The position numbers and the translations under genes are program-made. Of a stretch of 64,000 bases of DNA, positions 16,158 to 25,368 are shown piece after piece. This DNA comes from Paracrocinitomix sp039939375 (lineage in GTDB: Bacteria > Bacteroidota > Bacteroidia > Flavobacteriales_D > Crocinitomicaceae). Location of the stretch: contig JBDVJO010000011.1 of the NCBI GenBank assembly GCA_039939375.1, positions 682,001 to 746,000 of the forward strand. The letters are read 5' to 3'. The notes under the pieces were generated by a model. The model had not been told where the DNA came from and ran no database searches. It was given only the letters and a program-made list of their open reading frames with translations. The first letter of the stretch is position 1. Each line of letters begins with the position of its first letter.

Positions 16158-16856
16158 ATGGGAATAGGGAATCAGCTAAAAATTATCTCAAATGCTATGT
16201 TGGATATTGTGTATCCTAATCATTGCGTGATATGTACGGTTGATTTGCAATTAAATGAACGCCATATTTGCCTGAATTGCCTTCATGATTTGCCATTAAT
16301 TCCACAAAACGAAGCCACACAGTTAAAATTAGATCAACTTTTTTGGGGAAGGGCTCAAGTCAATCAAACTTATTCCTTGTTTAATTATCAAAAAGGAAAT
16401 CAAGTTCAAGATGTTTTGAGACTCATTAAATATCAGCAACGCACTAGATTTGCCCAATATTTAGGTGGAAAGCTGGCTGAACAAATTCCTAAATCTGGCG
16501 GATTTGATATGATTGTCCCCGTTCCATTACATCCTAAAAAGAAAAAACTAAGAGGATTCAATCAGAGTACGCTTATTGCAAAAGGAATCCAAGATATTAT
16601 TCAAGTTCCTGTTAATGAGCGCTTGATGAAAAGAGTGGCGCATAATCCTAGTCAAACAACTGTTTCAAAATATGAAAGATGGGAGAACGTGAGGGATATT
16701 TTTAAGGTGCATAAGCCTTCTAAACTTGAGGGGAAACATGTCTTATTGGTTGATGATGTGTTAACAACTGGCGCAACAATTGAAGCTTGTTTAAAACAAC
16801 TGCTTTCTATTGAAAATTGCAAAGTGTCTGTTGCTGCTTTGGCGGTAAGAATTTAG
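16158..16856 (+). CDS. ComF-family phosphoribosyltransferase-like protein
   Basis: A 232-residue ComF family protein. The N-terminal zinc finger is visible as Cys23, Cys26, Cys38 and Cys41 (CVIC...CLNC). A type I phosphoribosyltransferase fold follows, with the PRPP loop 'HVLLVDDVLTTGAT' near residue 195-208 and 'RGFNQS' upstream. In other bacteria ComF assists import or processing of single-stranded DNA during transformation, with PriA and DprA as partners. No other competence gene is in the window. The stop codon overlaps that of the convergent SCO gene by 4 bases. Function beyond the family level is not established here. Confidence 0.9.
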   Translation: MGIGNQLKIISNAMLDIVYPNHCVICTVDLQLNERHICLNCLHDLPLIPQNEATQLKLDQLFWGRAQVNQTYSLFNYQKGNQVQDVLRLIKYQQRTRFAQYLGGKLAEQIPKSGGFDMIVPVPLHPKKKKLRGFNQSTLIAKGIQDIIQVPVNERLMKRVAHNPSQTTVSKYERWENVRDIFKVHKPSKLEGKHVLLVDDVLTTGATIEACLKQLLSIENCKVSVAALAVRI

Positions 16857-17530
16857 TTGGTGAGTAAGGTGTTAATGTCTTCAATTAAATAATTCACTGA
16901 AGTTTTGTTTATGCCATTGTATATTCCTCTTATTCTTCTGTTTTGATCTAACAAAACGAAATTTTCAGTGTGTAGAAAGTCGTCTTCACTTTTTTCTAAA
17001 CCAAGACTTTCCTCAACAAAATAGTAGTTTCTTCCTAAATCGTAAATTTCAGATCGATCACCTGTCAATAATTTCCATCTTTTTGAGTCTATGCCATTCC
17101 GATCTCCGTAAGCGGCTAATGCTTCAACGGTATCTATAGAAGGTGTCACTGAATGTGATAATAATAATACTTCAGGATTATCTATGAACTCATCTTGAAG
17201 AATAGCCATGTTTGAAGTCATCTTAGGGCAGATTCCTCCACAAGTGGCAAAGAAAAAGTCAACGATATATATTTTTCCTTCTACATCTTTCTCGGTAAAC
17301 TCATTTCCGTCTTGATCGGTTAATTGAAATGGCCTTATTTGGTGAAAATCGGCTAGGCTTTCTTCATTTCTAATCCAATGCGGTTGAAAAGTTGGATCAG
17401 CATAATAAGGCAGAATATTTGCCGATTCTACTTTATTGTCTTCAGTTATTTGCGTGCTTTCTTGATCAGTTGTGCAAGCTGCAGTTAAAAAAATCAGCGT
17501 TATACTATTAATCCAAATTAATTGTTTCAT
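16853..17530 (-). CDS. SCO1/SenC-family copper chaperone lipoprotein
   Basis: A 225-residue lipoprotein (lipobox TAAC, Cys19) with a thioredoxin-like SCO domain. The copper ligands are all present: Cys97 and Cys101 in 'FFATCGGICPKMT', and His187 in 'DFLHTENF'. SCO proteins deliver copper to the CuA centre of cytochrome oxidase or act as envelope thiol reductases. It is the last of a three-gene minus-strand run (YHYH protein, YwqK-like protein, SCO) in which each gene overlaps the next, so they are co-transcribed. The start at 17530 lies inside the 3' end of the upstream gene. Confidence 0.92.
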   Translation of the reverse strand: MKQLIWINSITLIFLTAACTTDQESTQITEDNKVESANILPYYADPTFQPHWIRNEESLADFHQIRPFQLTDQDGNEFTEKDVEGKIYIVDFFFATCGGICPKMTSNMAILQDEFIDNPEVLLLSHSVTPSIDTVEALAAYGDRNGIDSKRWKLLTGDRSEIYDLGRNYYFVEESLGLEKSEDDFLHTENFVLLDQNRRIRGIYNGINKTSVNYLIEDINTLLTN

Positions 17531-18122
17531 CTTCTAAACTAAAACAAAGTGTAGCCCTTTTAAGTCCGTAAATTCTTCCGTTTTTAAATTCATAATTATT
17601 GTAAATTTCTCCGTTTTCTCGCCATGCTTTTTGCATGCCTTCTTCTTTTCCATCTACTATAGTTAATTCTTTAAATTTAGCTCCGCTTTGATACCATTGT
17701 AATTGTTTGCCATGAACCACTCCCATTTTATAGTTGGCAATTGATCTAAGTGTATCATTCATCCACCAAGATTTTACTTCACCATTGAGTTTGCCGTTCA
17801 CATAATTACTTTCGTAACTCAGGTGGCCGTTTTCAAACCAATTTTTTTTCACTCCATTTTTCTTTCCGAGCGAAAATTGAATTTCTTCTGCTTTTGTTCC
17901 GTTGAGATAAAGGCTTTCGGCAGTTCCTGAAAAGGCTTCTTCTTTATAGGTGTAGATGCCTTTGTTTTGGTCGAGTTTTAATTCATTAAAGTCAACAACC
18001 AAGTCTGCATCAGACTCGGTTGCGACTTTGTCATTTTCATTACAACCAATTAAAAATAAAAATGTAAATGTAAAAAATAAGATATACTTATTGAATTGTA
18101 TTTGGAGTTCCTTGATAATCAC
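17508..18122 (-). CDS. YwqK-type MORN-like repeat lipoprotein
   Basis: A 204-residue protein with a hydrophobic leader and lipobox (LFLIGC, about residue 27), then repeats of the form 'NG...EE..F..GKKNGV.K.WFENG' (about residues 75-190). These are the MORN-like repeats of the YwqK family, whose members are annotated as antitoxins in some genomes; no toxin gene is adjacent here, so that label is not adopted. The 5' end overlaps the YHYH gene by 35 bases. No closer Met start exists, although a non-ATG start nearer the lipobox is possible. The 3' end overlaps the SCO gene by 23 bases. Confidence 0.8.
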   Translation of the reverse strand: MIIKELQIQFNKYILFFTFTFLFLIGCNENDKVATESDADLVVDFNELKLDQNKGIYTYKEEAFSGTAESLYLNGTKAEEIQFSLGKKNGVKKNWFENGHLSYESNYVNGKLNGEVKSWWMNDTLRSIANYKMGVVHGKQLQWYQSGAKFKELTIVDGKEEGMQKAWRENGEIYNNYEFKNGRIYGLKRATLCFSLEDETINLD

Positions 18123-18822
18123 CCGGGAAAAGTATGTAATAAGTTCCTAAATACAATTCATTTTGAATATGATAATGATATTCACCATCAGCATTGTGTT
18201 GTGTCGCAGATGTGTGTCCACCTGAAGCATCCAAATCTGTTGGATAAGTTCCGGTTGAATTACATTTTCTACCGTACAAGAAGAATCCGTCAGAAATAAT
18301 ACCTATTAAGTTGGTGTCGTCATTAGACCAAGCTTTTGGCTCAAGGTGGTAATGATAACTTTGAGGTCCTGTATGAGCACCTGAGTAATCTAAAGATCCA
18401 GCAGCATCATCCAATGGTACTCCGGGTCCTTCTTCGTCATTGTAAATTACTGCACCACTTACAGCAAATCCAATCGCACCTAAACCTGTTTGACTAGTTG
18501 ATGAAGCTTTTTCAGGTGAAATTGGCACTCTCAAGGTATAAGTTCCGTTAAAGTTATCAATGTATCCTGGTGCCATTTCAGAAGCTGATGTAACTGTTGG
18601 GTCTGTATATAAAACATGAGAAGGCGACCAATAAGGTGATGTGTGGTTGGGCTGCCCATTAACTTCTATCACAACTTCGCTGTCTTCAATGTAAATAGTC
18701 GTGTTGTTTTCGTCAAAATCTGAAAAGGCTTCATGTAATTCTTCAGCGTCTTTTTTACATGATTGAAGACTTAAAATACCCAAGCACAAAACTCCGGCTA
18801 ACTTGATTCGATTGTAATTCAT
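18088..18822 (-). CDS. YHYH-domain lipoprotein
   Basis: A 244-residue lipoprotein (lipobox LQSC, Cys22) with a YHYH domain, named for the motif seen twice here: 'QSYHYHLEPKAW' and 'GEYHYHIQNELY', with 'LIGIISDGFFLYGRKC' in between. The domain is of unknown function and is often found near SCO-type copper proteins, as in this operon. The His-rich pattern hints at metal binding, which is inference. It starts the YHYH-YwqK-SCO operon. A second, much larger YHYH protein in this window (46101-48980) joins the domain to a T9SS sorting signal. Confidence 0.88.
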   Translation of the reverse strand: MNYNRIKLAGVLCLGILSLQSCKKDAEELHEAFSDFDENNTTIYIEDSEVVIEVNGQPNHTSPYWSPSHVLYTDPTVTSASEMAPGYIDNFNGTYTLRVPISPEKASSTSQTGLGAIGFAVSGAVIYNDEEGPGVPLDDAAGSLDYSGAHTGPQSYHYHLEPKAWSNDDTNLIGIISDGFFLYGRKCNSTGTYPTDLDASGGHTSATQHNADGEYHYHIQNELYLGTYYILFPGDYQGTPNTIQ

Positions 18823-18925
18823 ATTTTCGTGTTTAATTAATAGACTTGGATAAAGCTAGGAAGTTTAATCCCTCTGAAGAAAAAATATATACAAACGCAA
18901 TCTTTTTAAGTAAGAAGTCAAGTAA

Positions 18926-19951
18926 ATGATAGAAAACAAACAGCAAATTGTAGTTGGATGGGGATTAGCAGGGACGATTGTTTCTTGGCATTTGTACTTA
19001 AAAGGAATCCCGTTTAGGGTGATAGATTCAGGCGTCAATCACTCTTCTAAAGTAGCAGCTGGCTTAGTAAATCCAGTGGTTTTTAAACGGCTAACAAAAA
19101 GTTGGGAAGCAGATAAATTGATTCCAGAAGCAAAGCTGTTTTATCAAACAATAGGAAAACATTTAGGTTATGATTTGGCTTCTCAAATTCCAATTAACCG
19201 AATTTTCGGATCAATTGAAGAACAGAATAATTGGTCGGCTATGATAGGGGACGGCAGGTTTGGTGATCATACACAGCCAGCACAAGATTTTGATCATCCG
19301 CTGATCGATACGCCATTTGGAGTTGGAAAAGTAACTTCTCTTGGAAACATTGACACGAAAAAGTTTTTAGAAGAAAGCAAAGGGTATTTGATTAAAAATG
19401 GGGTTGATTTTCAAACAGAAAAGTTTGATTATAAGGTTGATGATTCAAGTAATTATATTTTTTGTGAGGGAGCTGAAGTAACCCATAATCCATTTTTTAA
19501 TTATTTGCCAATGAAACCAACTCATGGCGATATTTTAACGATTCGATCTTCAAGTTTAAAATTACATGAGGTAGTGAATAAAAATATGTTCGTACTGCCC
19601 TTGGGGGATGATCTTTATAAAGTAGGAGCAACCTATAACTGGGATTTGCAAGAAGCAATTCCAACGGCAGAAGGAAAAACTGAGTTAATAGAAAAGTTGA
19701 AATCATTTACCCATTTTGACTTTGAAATTGTAAGCCATGAAGCAGGAATTAGGCCAACAGTAAATGATAGGAGACCTTTGTTAGGGCAGCATCCAAAACA
19801 TAAAAACTTATTTATATTTAACGGTTTAGGAACAAAGGGAGTTATGATTGCGCCTTTTTATGCTGCCCAATTAATCAATTTCATTGATAAAAAAGGAGAA
19901 TTGGATGAAGCGGTAAACATTAAACGGCATGAAAAGCATTATAATGCTTAA
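18926..19951 (+). CDS. FAD-dependent oxidoreductase (DAO family)
   Basis: A 341-residue flavoprotein. The N-terminal 'IVVGWGLAGTIVSWHLYLKG' is a Rossmann dinucleotide loop (G-G-G pattern), followed by 'SSKVAAGLVNPVV', typical of the D-amino-acid-oxidase/glycine-oxidase fold. 'EAGIRPTVNDRRPLLG' and 'LFIFNGLGTKGVMIAPFYA' near the C-terminus are the conserved second FAD-contact region. The substrate is not readable. No signal peptide is present, so the enzyme is cytoplasmic. The downstream bacilliredoxin has its own promoter box within the 3' end of this gene. Confidence 0.88.
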   Translation: MIENKQQIVVGWGLAGTIVSWHLYLKGIPFRVIDSGVNHSSKVAAGLVNPVVFKRLTKSWEADKLIPEAKLFYQTIGKHLGYDLASQIPINRIFGSIEEQNNWSAMIGDGRFGDHTQPAQDFDHPLIDTPFGVGKVTSLGNIDTKKFLEESKGYLIKNGVDFQTEKFDYKVDDSSNYIFCEGAEVTHNPFFNYLPMKPTHGDILTIRSSSLKLHEVVNKNMFVLPLGDDLYKVGATYNWDLQEAIPTAEGKTELIEKLKSFTHFDFEIVSHEAGIRPTVNDRRPLLGQHPKHKNLFIFNGLGTKGVMIAPFYAAQLINFIDKKGELDEAVNIKRHEKHYNA

Positions 19952-19956
19952 TTTTG
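19949..19956 (+). promoter_or_regulatory. Bacteroidota -7 box TAATTTTG
   Basis: A TAnnTTTG match overlapping the stop codon of the oxidoreductase gene (TAA at 19949-19951), 31 bases before the bacilliredoxin ATG. Confidence 0.4.
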
Positions 19957-19987
19957 TACGGTAATTATTAATAAAACAAATCAAGAT

Positions 19988-20398
19988 ATGTATCCACCAG
20001 AGTTAACAATGCCAATGAAACAACAATTAGTTGAGGCAGGATTTAAAAGCTTAGAAACAACTGAAGCAGTTGATGAAGCCATCAATCAAGAAGGAACAAC
20101 CTTAGTGGTGATCAATTCAGTTTGTGGATGTGCTGCAGGAACAATGCGTCCGGGTGTTATTGCATCAACAAACCATTCAAAGTTACCCAATCATTTAGTT
20201 ACAGTTTTTGCTGGAGTAGATGGTGAAGCGGTTAACCAAGCAAGAAAATATACCTTACCTTACCCTCCGTCATCTCCTTCAATTGGATTATTTAAAGACG
20301 GAACATTGGTTCATTTTATTGAAAGACATCATATTGAGGGAAGATCAGCTGAAATGATTGCTGAAAATCTTCAGATGGCTTTTGACGAATACTGCTAG
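19988..20398 (+). CDS. BrxA/BrxB-family bacilliredoxin
   Basis: A 136-residue thioredoxin-fold protein of the YphP/YqiW family. The active-site CGC motif is at residues 46-48 ('NSVCGCAAGTMRPG'), and the family landmarks 'PPSSPSIGLFKDG' and 'ERHHIEG' are present. In Firmicutes these proteins remove bacillithiol from oxidised proteins. Many Bacteroidota also make bacillithiol, so the same redox role is plausible, but no bacillithiol synthesis gene is in the window. The start MYPPELT is the usual one and the length is normal. Confidence 0.94.
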   Translation: MYPPELTMPMKQQLVEAGFKSLETTEAVDEAINQEGTTLVVINSVCGCAAGTMRPGVIASTNHSKLPNHLVTVFAGVDGEAVNQARKYTLPYPPSSPSIGLFKDGTLVHFIERHHIEGRSAEMIAENLQMAFDEYC

Positions 20399-20435
20399 AT
20401 TTCAAAATTTATTGAGTCTATCAATTAAAAACTAA

Positions 20436-20750
20436 ATGGATAAAAAACTAAGGTTTATACTCGTATTTTTAGGATCAGGAATAGCAATGTTCCTGATTTT
20501 TTATTTTTACCCTGCTGAGATATTTGACATGGAGGTTTCCGGTTCGTTGGCTACTGAAAATGCAGAAGTTTCAATGAAATCTTTTTTGGGGATTGATGAA
20601 ACATTCAAAAATGAAATGGAAGCTGCCGGTTTAAGTACTGAAAGAAAGTTGTCGGGTTGGATGATTTTATTGATCATCACGATTGGTATGCCACTGATGT
20701 TTGCTTATCGGTCAAACGTTTCAAAACGTCAAGAAAAAGAAGAAGAATAA
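20436..20750 (+). CDS. Two-helix membrane protein, unknown
   Basis: A 104-residue protein with transmembrane helices at about 7-24 and 70-88, a periplasmic loop between them, and a charged cytoplasmic tail (SKRQEKEEE). No family is recognised. It lies 37 bases after the bacilliredoxin and 53 before the M42 peptidase on the same strand, so it may share a transcript with the former. No function is proposed. Confidence 0.7.
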   Translation: MDKKLRFILVFLGSGIAMFLIFYFYPAEIFDMEVSGSLATENAEVSMKSFLGIDETFKNEMEAAGLSTERKLSGWMILLIITIGMPLMFAYRSNVSKRQEKEEE

Positions 20751-20803
20751 TTATATTGGTGAATCCAAAAAATTTGACCTTCTATATATAATAACGCATT
20801 TTT

Positions 20804-21850
20804 ATGAATACAAAACTATTAGCAAAGATTTGCAAAACACCAGGAGCTCCCGGCTTTGAGCAAAAAGTAAGAGAGCTTGTTCTTAAAGAGGTGAAAGGCC
20901 TGTGTGATGAAGTTGAAGTGGATAACATGGGGAATGTTTATGCCATAAAAAGAGGAAGCTCGGATAAACGCGTCATGGTTGGTGCGCACATGGATGAAAT
21001 CGGGTTCATGGTAACTCATATTGATGATAAAGGATTTGTAAGATTCACCACTTTGGGAGGATTTGATCCAAAAACTTTGACGGCTCAACGTGTTTTAATT
21101 CATGGAAAAAAAGATGTTATTGGAGTTATGGCTTCTAAGCCAATTCATGTTATGACGGCTGAAGAAAGAAATAAAGTTCCAAAAACAACTGACTATTTTA
21201 TTGACACGGGGTTGCCCAAAAAAGAGGTTGAAAAATTAGTTTCGGTTGGAGATTCAGTGACGAGAGAACGCGAGTTTATTGAGATGGGGAATTGTGTGAA
21301 TTCAAAATCCCTAGACAATAGATTGGCAGTTTTCATTTTAATAGAAACTTTAAGAGCGCTAAAAGGGAAAAAGATTCCACATGATTTATATGCAGTGTTT
21401 ACCGTGCAAGAAGAGGTAGGAATTAGAGGGGCGAATGTGGCTTCATTAAGAGTGAATCCAGATTTTGGATTTGGATTAGATACAACGATAGCTTTTGATG
21501 TTCCGGGAGCAGCCGAGCATGAAAAAATTACACGATTAGGTGAAGGAACAGCCATTAAATTGATGGATGCTGGAACCATTTGTGACTACAGAATGGTGGA
21601 TTACATGAAGAAAACCGCTAAGAAACACAAAATAAAATGGCAACCAGAAATTTTGACCGCTGGCGGAACAGATACTTCAGGAATTCAACGAATGACTCAA
21701 GGTGGATCTATTGCAGGAGCAGTGTCAATTCCAACCAGGAACTTACATCAAGTAATAGAAATGGCGGATAAGGATGATATTCAAGCTTCTATAGCTTTGT
21801 TATCTGCGTCAATTGCAGATCTAGATTCATATGATTGGTCATTTAAGTAA
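20804..21850 (+). CDS. M42-family aminopeptidase
   Basis: A 348-residue cytoplasmic metallopeptidase of the M42 group (glutamyl or deblocking aminopeptidase, older name endoglucanase M-like). Metal ligands and catalytic residues are visible: His62 and Asp64 in 'VGAHMDEIGF', Asp in 'SLDNRLA', the catalytic Glu pair in 'VQEEVGIRGA', Asp in 'LDTTIAFD', and the final His in 'RNLHQVIE'. 'GGTDTSGIQ' is the conserved substrate-side loop. These enzymes form large dodecamers that trim short peptides. The 3' end overlaps the downstream lipoprotein gene by 20 bases. Confidence 0.93.
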   Translation: MNTKLLAKICKTPGAPGFEQKVRELVLKEVKGLCDEVEVDNMGNVYAIKRGSSDKRVMVGAHMDEIGFMVTHIDDKGFVRFTTLGGFDPKTLTAQRVLIHGKKDVIGVMASKPIHVMTAEERNKVPKTTDYFIDTGLPKKEVEKLVSVGDSVTREREFIEMGNCVNSKSLDNRLAVFILIETLRALKGKKIPHDLYAVFTVQEEVGIRGANVASLRVNPDFGFGLDTTIAFDVPGAAEHEKITRLGEGTAIKLMDAGTICDYRMVDYMKKTAKKHKIKWQPEILTAGGTDTSGIQRMTQGGSIAGAVSIPTRNLHQVIEMADKDDIQASIALLSASIADLDSYDWSFK

Positions 21851-22376
21851 AATAGCACTTGTTTTACTCGTGCTGAATTCCTGCGGGAATCCTACAGAAG
21901 ATCCAATTCAAGAAGAAGTTGAGGTTTTAGAAGAACCTGTTCAAGAAAAAGAACCGGTTGATGCCTCTAGATTTATTGACTTCGCACTTGTCGGTGAGCA
22001 TGAGGTGGTTGAAGAAGAGGTTAACGTTTATTATGTGATGATAAATGATGAACCCAACGAAATTCTAAAATATGAGGGCAAATTAGTAGATGCTTCAAAA
22101 TTATCAGATGGTTACCTCTTGTATTTTGAACCTTATAGTTTTTGGGATGACAACTTAGAAATGCAAATTGAAAGTCAAACTAATTTTAAACTGACCTGCG
22201 TTGTTTCTAAAAAGCAGGTAGATTATTTAGGATACTTTGAAGACGCACCAGCGACAAATGATATTAAATGGGACTACTTTGAAAACCTTTTTACATTGTA
22301 TTATTACCTTGATGAGCATCAAGAAAATATCCCGCTAAAATTTGAAGATGAAGGCAAAACCGAATGGGACGGTTAG
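21831..22376 (+). CDS. Acidic lipoprotein, unknown
   Basis: A 181-residue lipoprotein with a signal peptide and lipobox (LVLNSC, Cys18). A Glu/Pro/Val-rich linker follows (EEVEVLEEPVQEKEPV) and then a globular domain of about 130 residues without a recognised family. It overlaps the M42 peptidase gene by 20 bases in another frame, so it is probably translationally coupled to it. The 3' end overlaps the convergent TPR-LuxR gene by 4 bases. No function is proposed. Confidence 0.75.
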   Translation: MIGHLSKIALVLLVLNSCGNPTEDPIQEEVEVLEEPVQEKEPVDASRFIDFALVGEHEVVEEEVNVYYVMINDEPNEILKYEGKLVDASKLSDGYLLYFEPYSFWDDNLEMQIESQTNFKLTCVVSKKQVDYLGYFEDAPATNDIKWDYFENLFTLYYYLDEHQENIPLKFEDEGKTEWDG

Positions 22377-23953
22377 TTTAGGTTCCCTAAAATTTTGTAT
22401 TTGTGAGCCATTGAGACAGCTTCAGACCTACCTTTAACTAGCAGTTTCGAATAAATTCTCCTTAAATGTGTTTTGGTAGTAGATTTAGAAATAAAAAGAC
22501 TATCTGCAATTTCTTGGTCACTTTTTCCTAAGGCCAGAGAAGCTAAAACTTCCATTTCTCGTTTGCTCAAACTCAATATTTCAGGTGGCAACTCTAGTGA
22601 CTTGTTGGCTGTAAATACTTTGTCTAAAAGTTCTGTTTTGTCTTCAAGTTCTGTCTTTAACTCTTCTTTAATTCGTTCTAAGTTTCTATTCTTATCCGTG
22701 ATTAAATTGTTTTGGGTAGTTAATAATGTGTTCACCCTTTTATTTTGTCGATATTTTACAAGGATTAAGATGAAGATAACTATGAGTGTAATGGATAAGG
22801 ATAGGTAAAACTTCTTCAAGTTGGCATCTTTCTCTTGTTGTAATTTTCGGGTTTGTAGCTCAAAGTTTTTCTCTTGAATTTTCTTTTCTTTTTGTGCCAA
22901 TTCGTATTTGGACTCTATTTCAGCAACAGCATAAATGTTAGCCTCATTAATTAAACTGTCGTTATAGATAAAATGAAGTTTCTCTTCTTCTAATGCGGCT
23001 TCATAATTACCTTGAAGCACATATATCTCAGATTTGACTTGTGAGGCATTGGCTAAGCCTTGAAGGGAGTGTGCGTTTTTAGAAAGTTCGTAACTTTTTG
23101 AATTGAAGTAAATTGCTGAGTCTAGTGCGTTTTCTTTTAGATACAGAGAGGCGAGATTATTATAAAGTGTAATAAATAGCAATTCTTCTTCAATTTCATC
23201 CTCCAGTTCCATTGCTAAATTCAGGTGTTTTTTAGATTGCTCAAAATTTCCTAATTCTAAATATGCCTTTCCAATATTAGAAAGGGTACGTGCCGTTTTA
23301 GTGGATAAATTGCTTTTTGAGTAGATGGAGTATGCCTGTTCATGAAAATTAATCGCTTCACGATAACGCTCAAGATTAAAATAGGTAATTCCAATGTTTG
23401 TGCAACTGGCTGCTACGCCAAGCGAGTCTCCTAATTGTTGTTTGATATCCAACGATTGCTGATAATAATCTAAGGCTTTAAAATAGTTGTGTTGAAGATC
23501 GTAAACTGTCCCTATATTATTGAGATAGAATGCCTGTCCAATTAGATTTTCATCTGTTTGCATCAATTTTAAAGCTTCAATAAAATTATAGATGCCTTTT
23601 TCGTAGTTTCCTTGCTGCGTATAAGTTTTCCCTAAGTTGTTATAGGTTAAAGAAAGGTCTTTTAGATCTTCCCAGCCGGTTTTCATAACTAAGCAATAAC
23701 TTAATTGCTCAATCGCCAAATTATAATTTCCAGCAAATCGATTTAACTCACCAGATTGATCAAGAAAATAGGTAATGTGAAAAGTGTCTTTCTCTGCATA
23801 GGCAATTTCTAATCCTTTATCACTTAATTCTAAAGCTTTTGATTTGTCAGTAAAAAACAAAGTGTCAACCGCATTTTTGTACGATAACATTTGCTCATTT
23901 TGAGCAAAAAGAAAGGTGGGCAAAATCGATAACAGCAGTAATATCCATTTCAT
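22373..23953 (-). CDS. TPR sensor with transmembrane helix and LuxR-type DNA-binding domain
   Basis: A 526-residue protein. A signal-like helix (1-17) is followed by about nine TPR repeats (25-350, with many 'A..YNNLG..Y...GNYEKAI' units), a Gln/Lys-rich coiled coil, one transmembrane helix (about 380-398), a second coiled coil, and a C-terminal LuxR/GerE HTH ('LSKREMEVLASLALGKSDQEIADSLFISKSTTKTHLRRIY', about 455-500). The layout puts the TPRs in the periplasm and the HTH in the cytoplasm, so it looks like a one-component membrane-bound regulator. This architecture is common in Bacteroidota, and the gene at 50654-52465 is a second example. A GAAA-loop hairpin precedes it at 24003-24018. Confidence 0.88.
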   Translation of the reverse strand: MKWILLLLSILPTFLFAQNEQMLSYKNAVDTLFFTDKSKALELSDKGLEIAYAEKDTFHITYFLDQSGELNRFAGNYNLAIEQLSYCLVMKTGWEDLKDLSLTYNNLGKTYTQQGNYEKGIYNFIEALKLMQTDENLIGQAFYLNNIGTVYDLQHNYFKALDYYQQSLDIKQQLGDSLGVAASCTNIGITYFNLERYREAINFHEQAYSIYSKSNLSTKTARTLSNIGKAYLELGNFEQSKKHLNLAMELEDEIEEELLFITLYNNLASLYLKENALDSAIYFNSKSYELSKNAHSLQGLANASQVKSEIYVLQGNYEAALEEEKLHFIYNDSLINEANIYAVAEIESKYELAQKEKKIQEKNFELQTRKLQQEKDANLKKFYLSLSITLIVIFILILVKYRQNKRVNTLLTTQNNLITDKNRNLERIKEELKTELEDKTELLDKVFTANKSLELPPEILSLSKREMEVLASLALGKSDQEIADSLFISKSTTKTHLRRIYSKLLVKGRSEAVSMAHKYKILGNLN

Positions 23954-24068
23954 AATTTGAATCTACTTAAAACTAAAGAAACAAGTCTGATTTTTTTTAA
24001 AATCATCCTTTCGGATGACAAAGAAGCGCCTAATAACACTGATATTTGGCTCATAATTAACTAAAACT

Positions 24069-25358
24069 ATGAGCATGAAAAAATTAATAATGTTTGCCCT
24101 ATTAACATTTATTTATACTTTATCATTCGCCTTTGATAATGATTTAACTTCGATAAGCATTCGCCCTGGAACGGATGAAATGTTTGTGGCAGGAGAGTTT
24201 AAAACAATTTTTGTTGTCAATAAGAATACAGGTGCTGAAATCAGAAGGTTAACCGTTGAAAAAAGAGTGAAGGATTTACAATTCAGCAAAGACGGAAAAA
24301 ACCTGTTAATGTTTGATGGAAGTAAAGTCGTGTTTTTGAATCCAGAATCTGGAGAAGCAGGATACTCAGTAAAAGGGAATAAGCTCACCCTGTTTGAAAA
24401 CTCACCTTATTTTGTAAACGCAGATTTCAATTATTCAGGTTCTGTCGTGGTTTATTCAACAGAAGATGGTTCTGAAGTCTTTAAGCATACACCTAGTTTT
24501 AAATCTATGAAAGTTGGCTTTGATGCTGAGTTTAAAGAGTTGATTATTGTTGGAAGTGGAATGGACATCAAGGGAGAAAAAAACCTAGTTACAAGAAAAG
24601 TTGAAGAAGCTGAGAGCTATAACGTTTATAACAAAGCTTATATTGAACAACAAAAAGATAAACAAGGAAGTGGATTTGAAGTGATTGATATGGAGTCAAA
24701 ACTATCAAAAATCAATTCAATCATTCCTTATAAGCCTGGAACATCTTTCGGGTTATCTATCTCTAAATACCAAGACAATTATTATATCTCAAGTTGGGAT
24801 ATGTTATTGAAGATTGATAAAGCTGGAATGGCAACACCTATTTCTTGCACGGAAGCAACCTTCGCGTATGCAACTAATGCGACACAAAACAGTAAAAAAA
24901 TTGTGGTAACATCTACTAAAAAAGGTTTTGTGTACAATTGTGAAAATGGACAGTATGTTGCTTTTGATGCACGAGATGAAAATGAATTTGCTTATTCAAT
25001 GGATGTGACTTTTGACGCAGAGTTTACCTATATTTTGAATAAAGACTTTACCGTTTCTGTTTTAAATGACAAAGCAATGAAGGTTAAAAGTCTTAAAATA
25101 GATAATTCAACCGGTAAAGGATTTGGCGTGTATTATTATAACGGATTCAATAAAAAAGAAGATCGTGATAAAGAAGCGAACATCATCAATGAACAACTGA
25201 AAGTCTTGAGTCTGCCAACAATTGATTTAGAGGCAAACATTGGGGCTAGAGAATTGCTGATTGGAACTTTTGATACGATTGAAAAAGCAGAAGAATTTAA
25301 AAAAGCAATCAAATCTAAAGGCTTGAATTATATCACGACCATTGCGCCAATTGAATAA
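24069..25358 (+). CDS. Exported beta-propeller-like protein with SPOR-like tail
   Basis: A 429-residue protein with a signal peptide (about 1-21, YTLSFA). Residues 25-340 contain WD-type blade patterns ('LTSISIRPGTDEMFVAGEFKTIFVVNKNTGAEIRRL', 'VKDLQFSKDGKNLLMFDGSKVVFLN'), suggesting a propeller. The last 45 residues ('GARELLIGTFDTIEKAEEFKKAIKSKGLNYI') resemble a SPOR domain, which binds denuded peptidoglycan. This is recognition by pattern only. A solo LuxR HTH gene begins 10 bases after its stop codon, and a secreted protein follows, so the three appear to be one operon. Confidence 0.7.
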   Translation: MSMKKLIMFALLTFIYTLSFAFDNDLTSISIRPGTDEMFVAGEFKTIFVVNKNTGAEIRRLTVEKRVKDLQFSKDGKNLLMFDGSKVVFLNPESGEAGYSVKGNKLTLFENSPYFVNADFNYSGSVVVYSTEDGSEVFKHTPSFKSMKVGFDAEFKELIIVGSGMDIKGEKNLVTRKVEEAESYNVYNKAYIEQQKDKQGSGFEVIDMESKLSKINSIIPYKPGTSFGLSISKYQDNYYISSWDMLLKIDKAGMATPISCTEATFAYATNATQNSKKIVVTSTKKGFVYNCENGQYVAFDARDENEFAYSMDVTFDAEFTYILNKDFTVSVLNDKAMKVKSLKIDNSTGKGFGVYYYNGFNKKEDRDKEANIINEQLKVLSLPTIDLEANIGARELLIGTFDTIEKAEEFKKAIKSKGLNYITTIAPIE

Positions 25359-25368
25359 AAGTTGGTCT

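Noticed and set aside
17508..18122. YwqK-type protein as an antitoxin of a toxin-antitoxin pair
   Set aside because: No toxin gene is adjacent, and the operon holds SCO and YHYH proteins instead; the family label is not proof of an antitoxin role.
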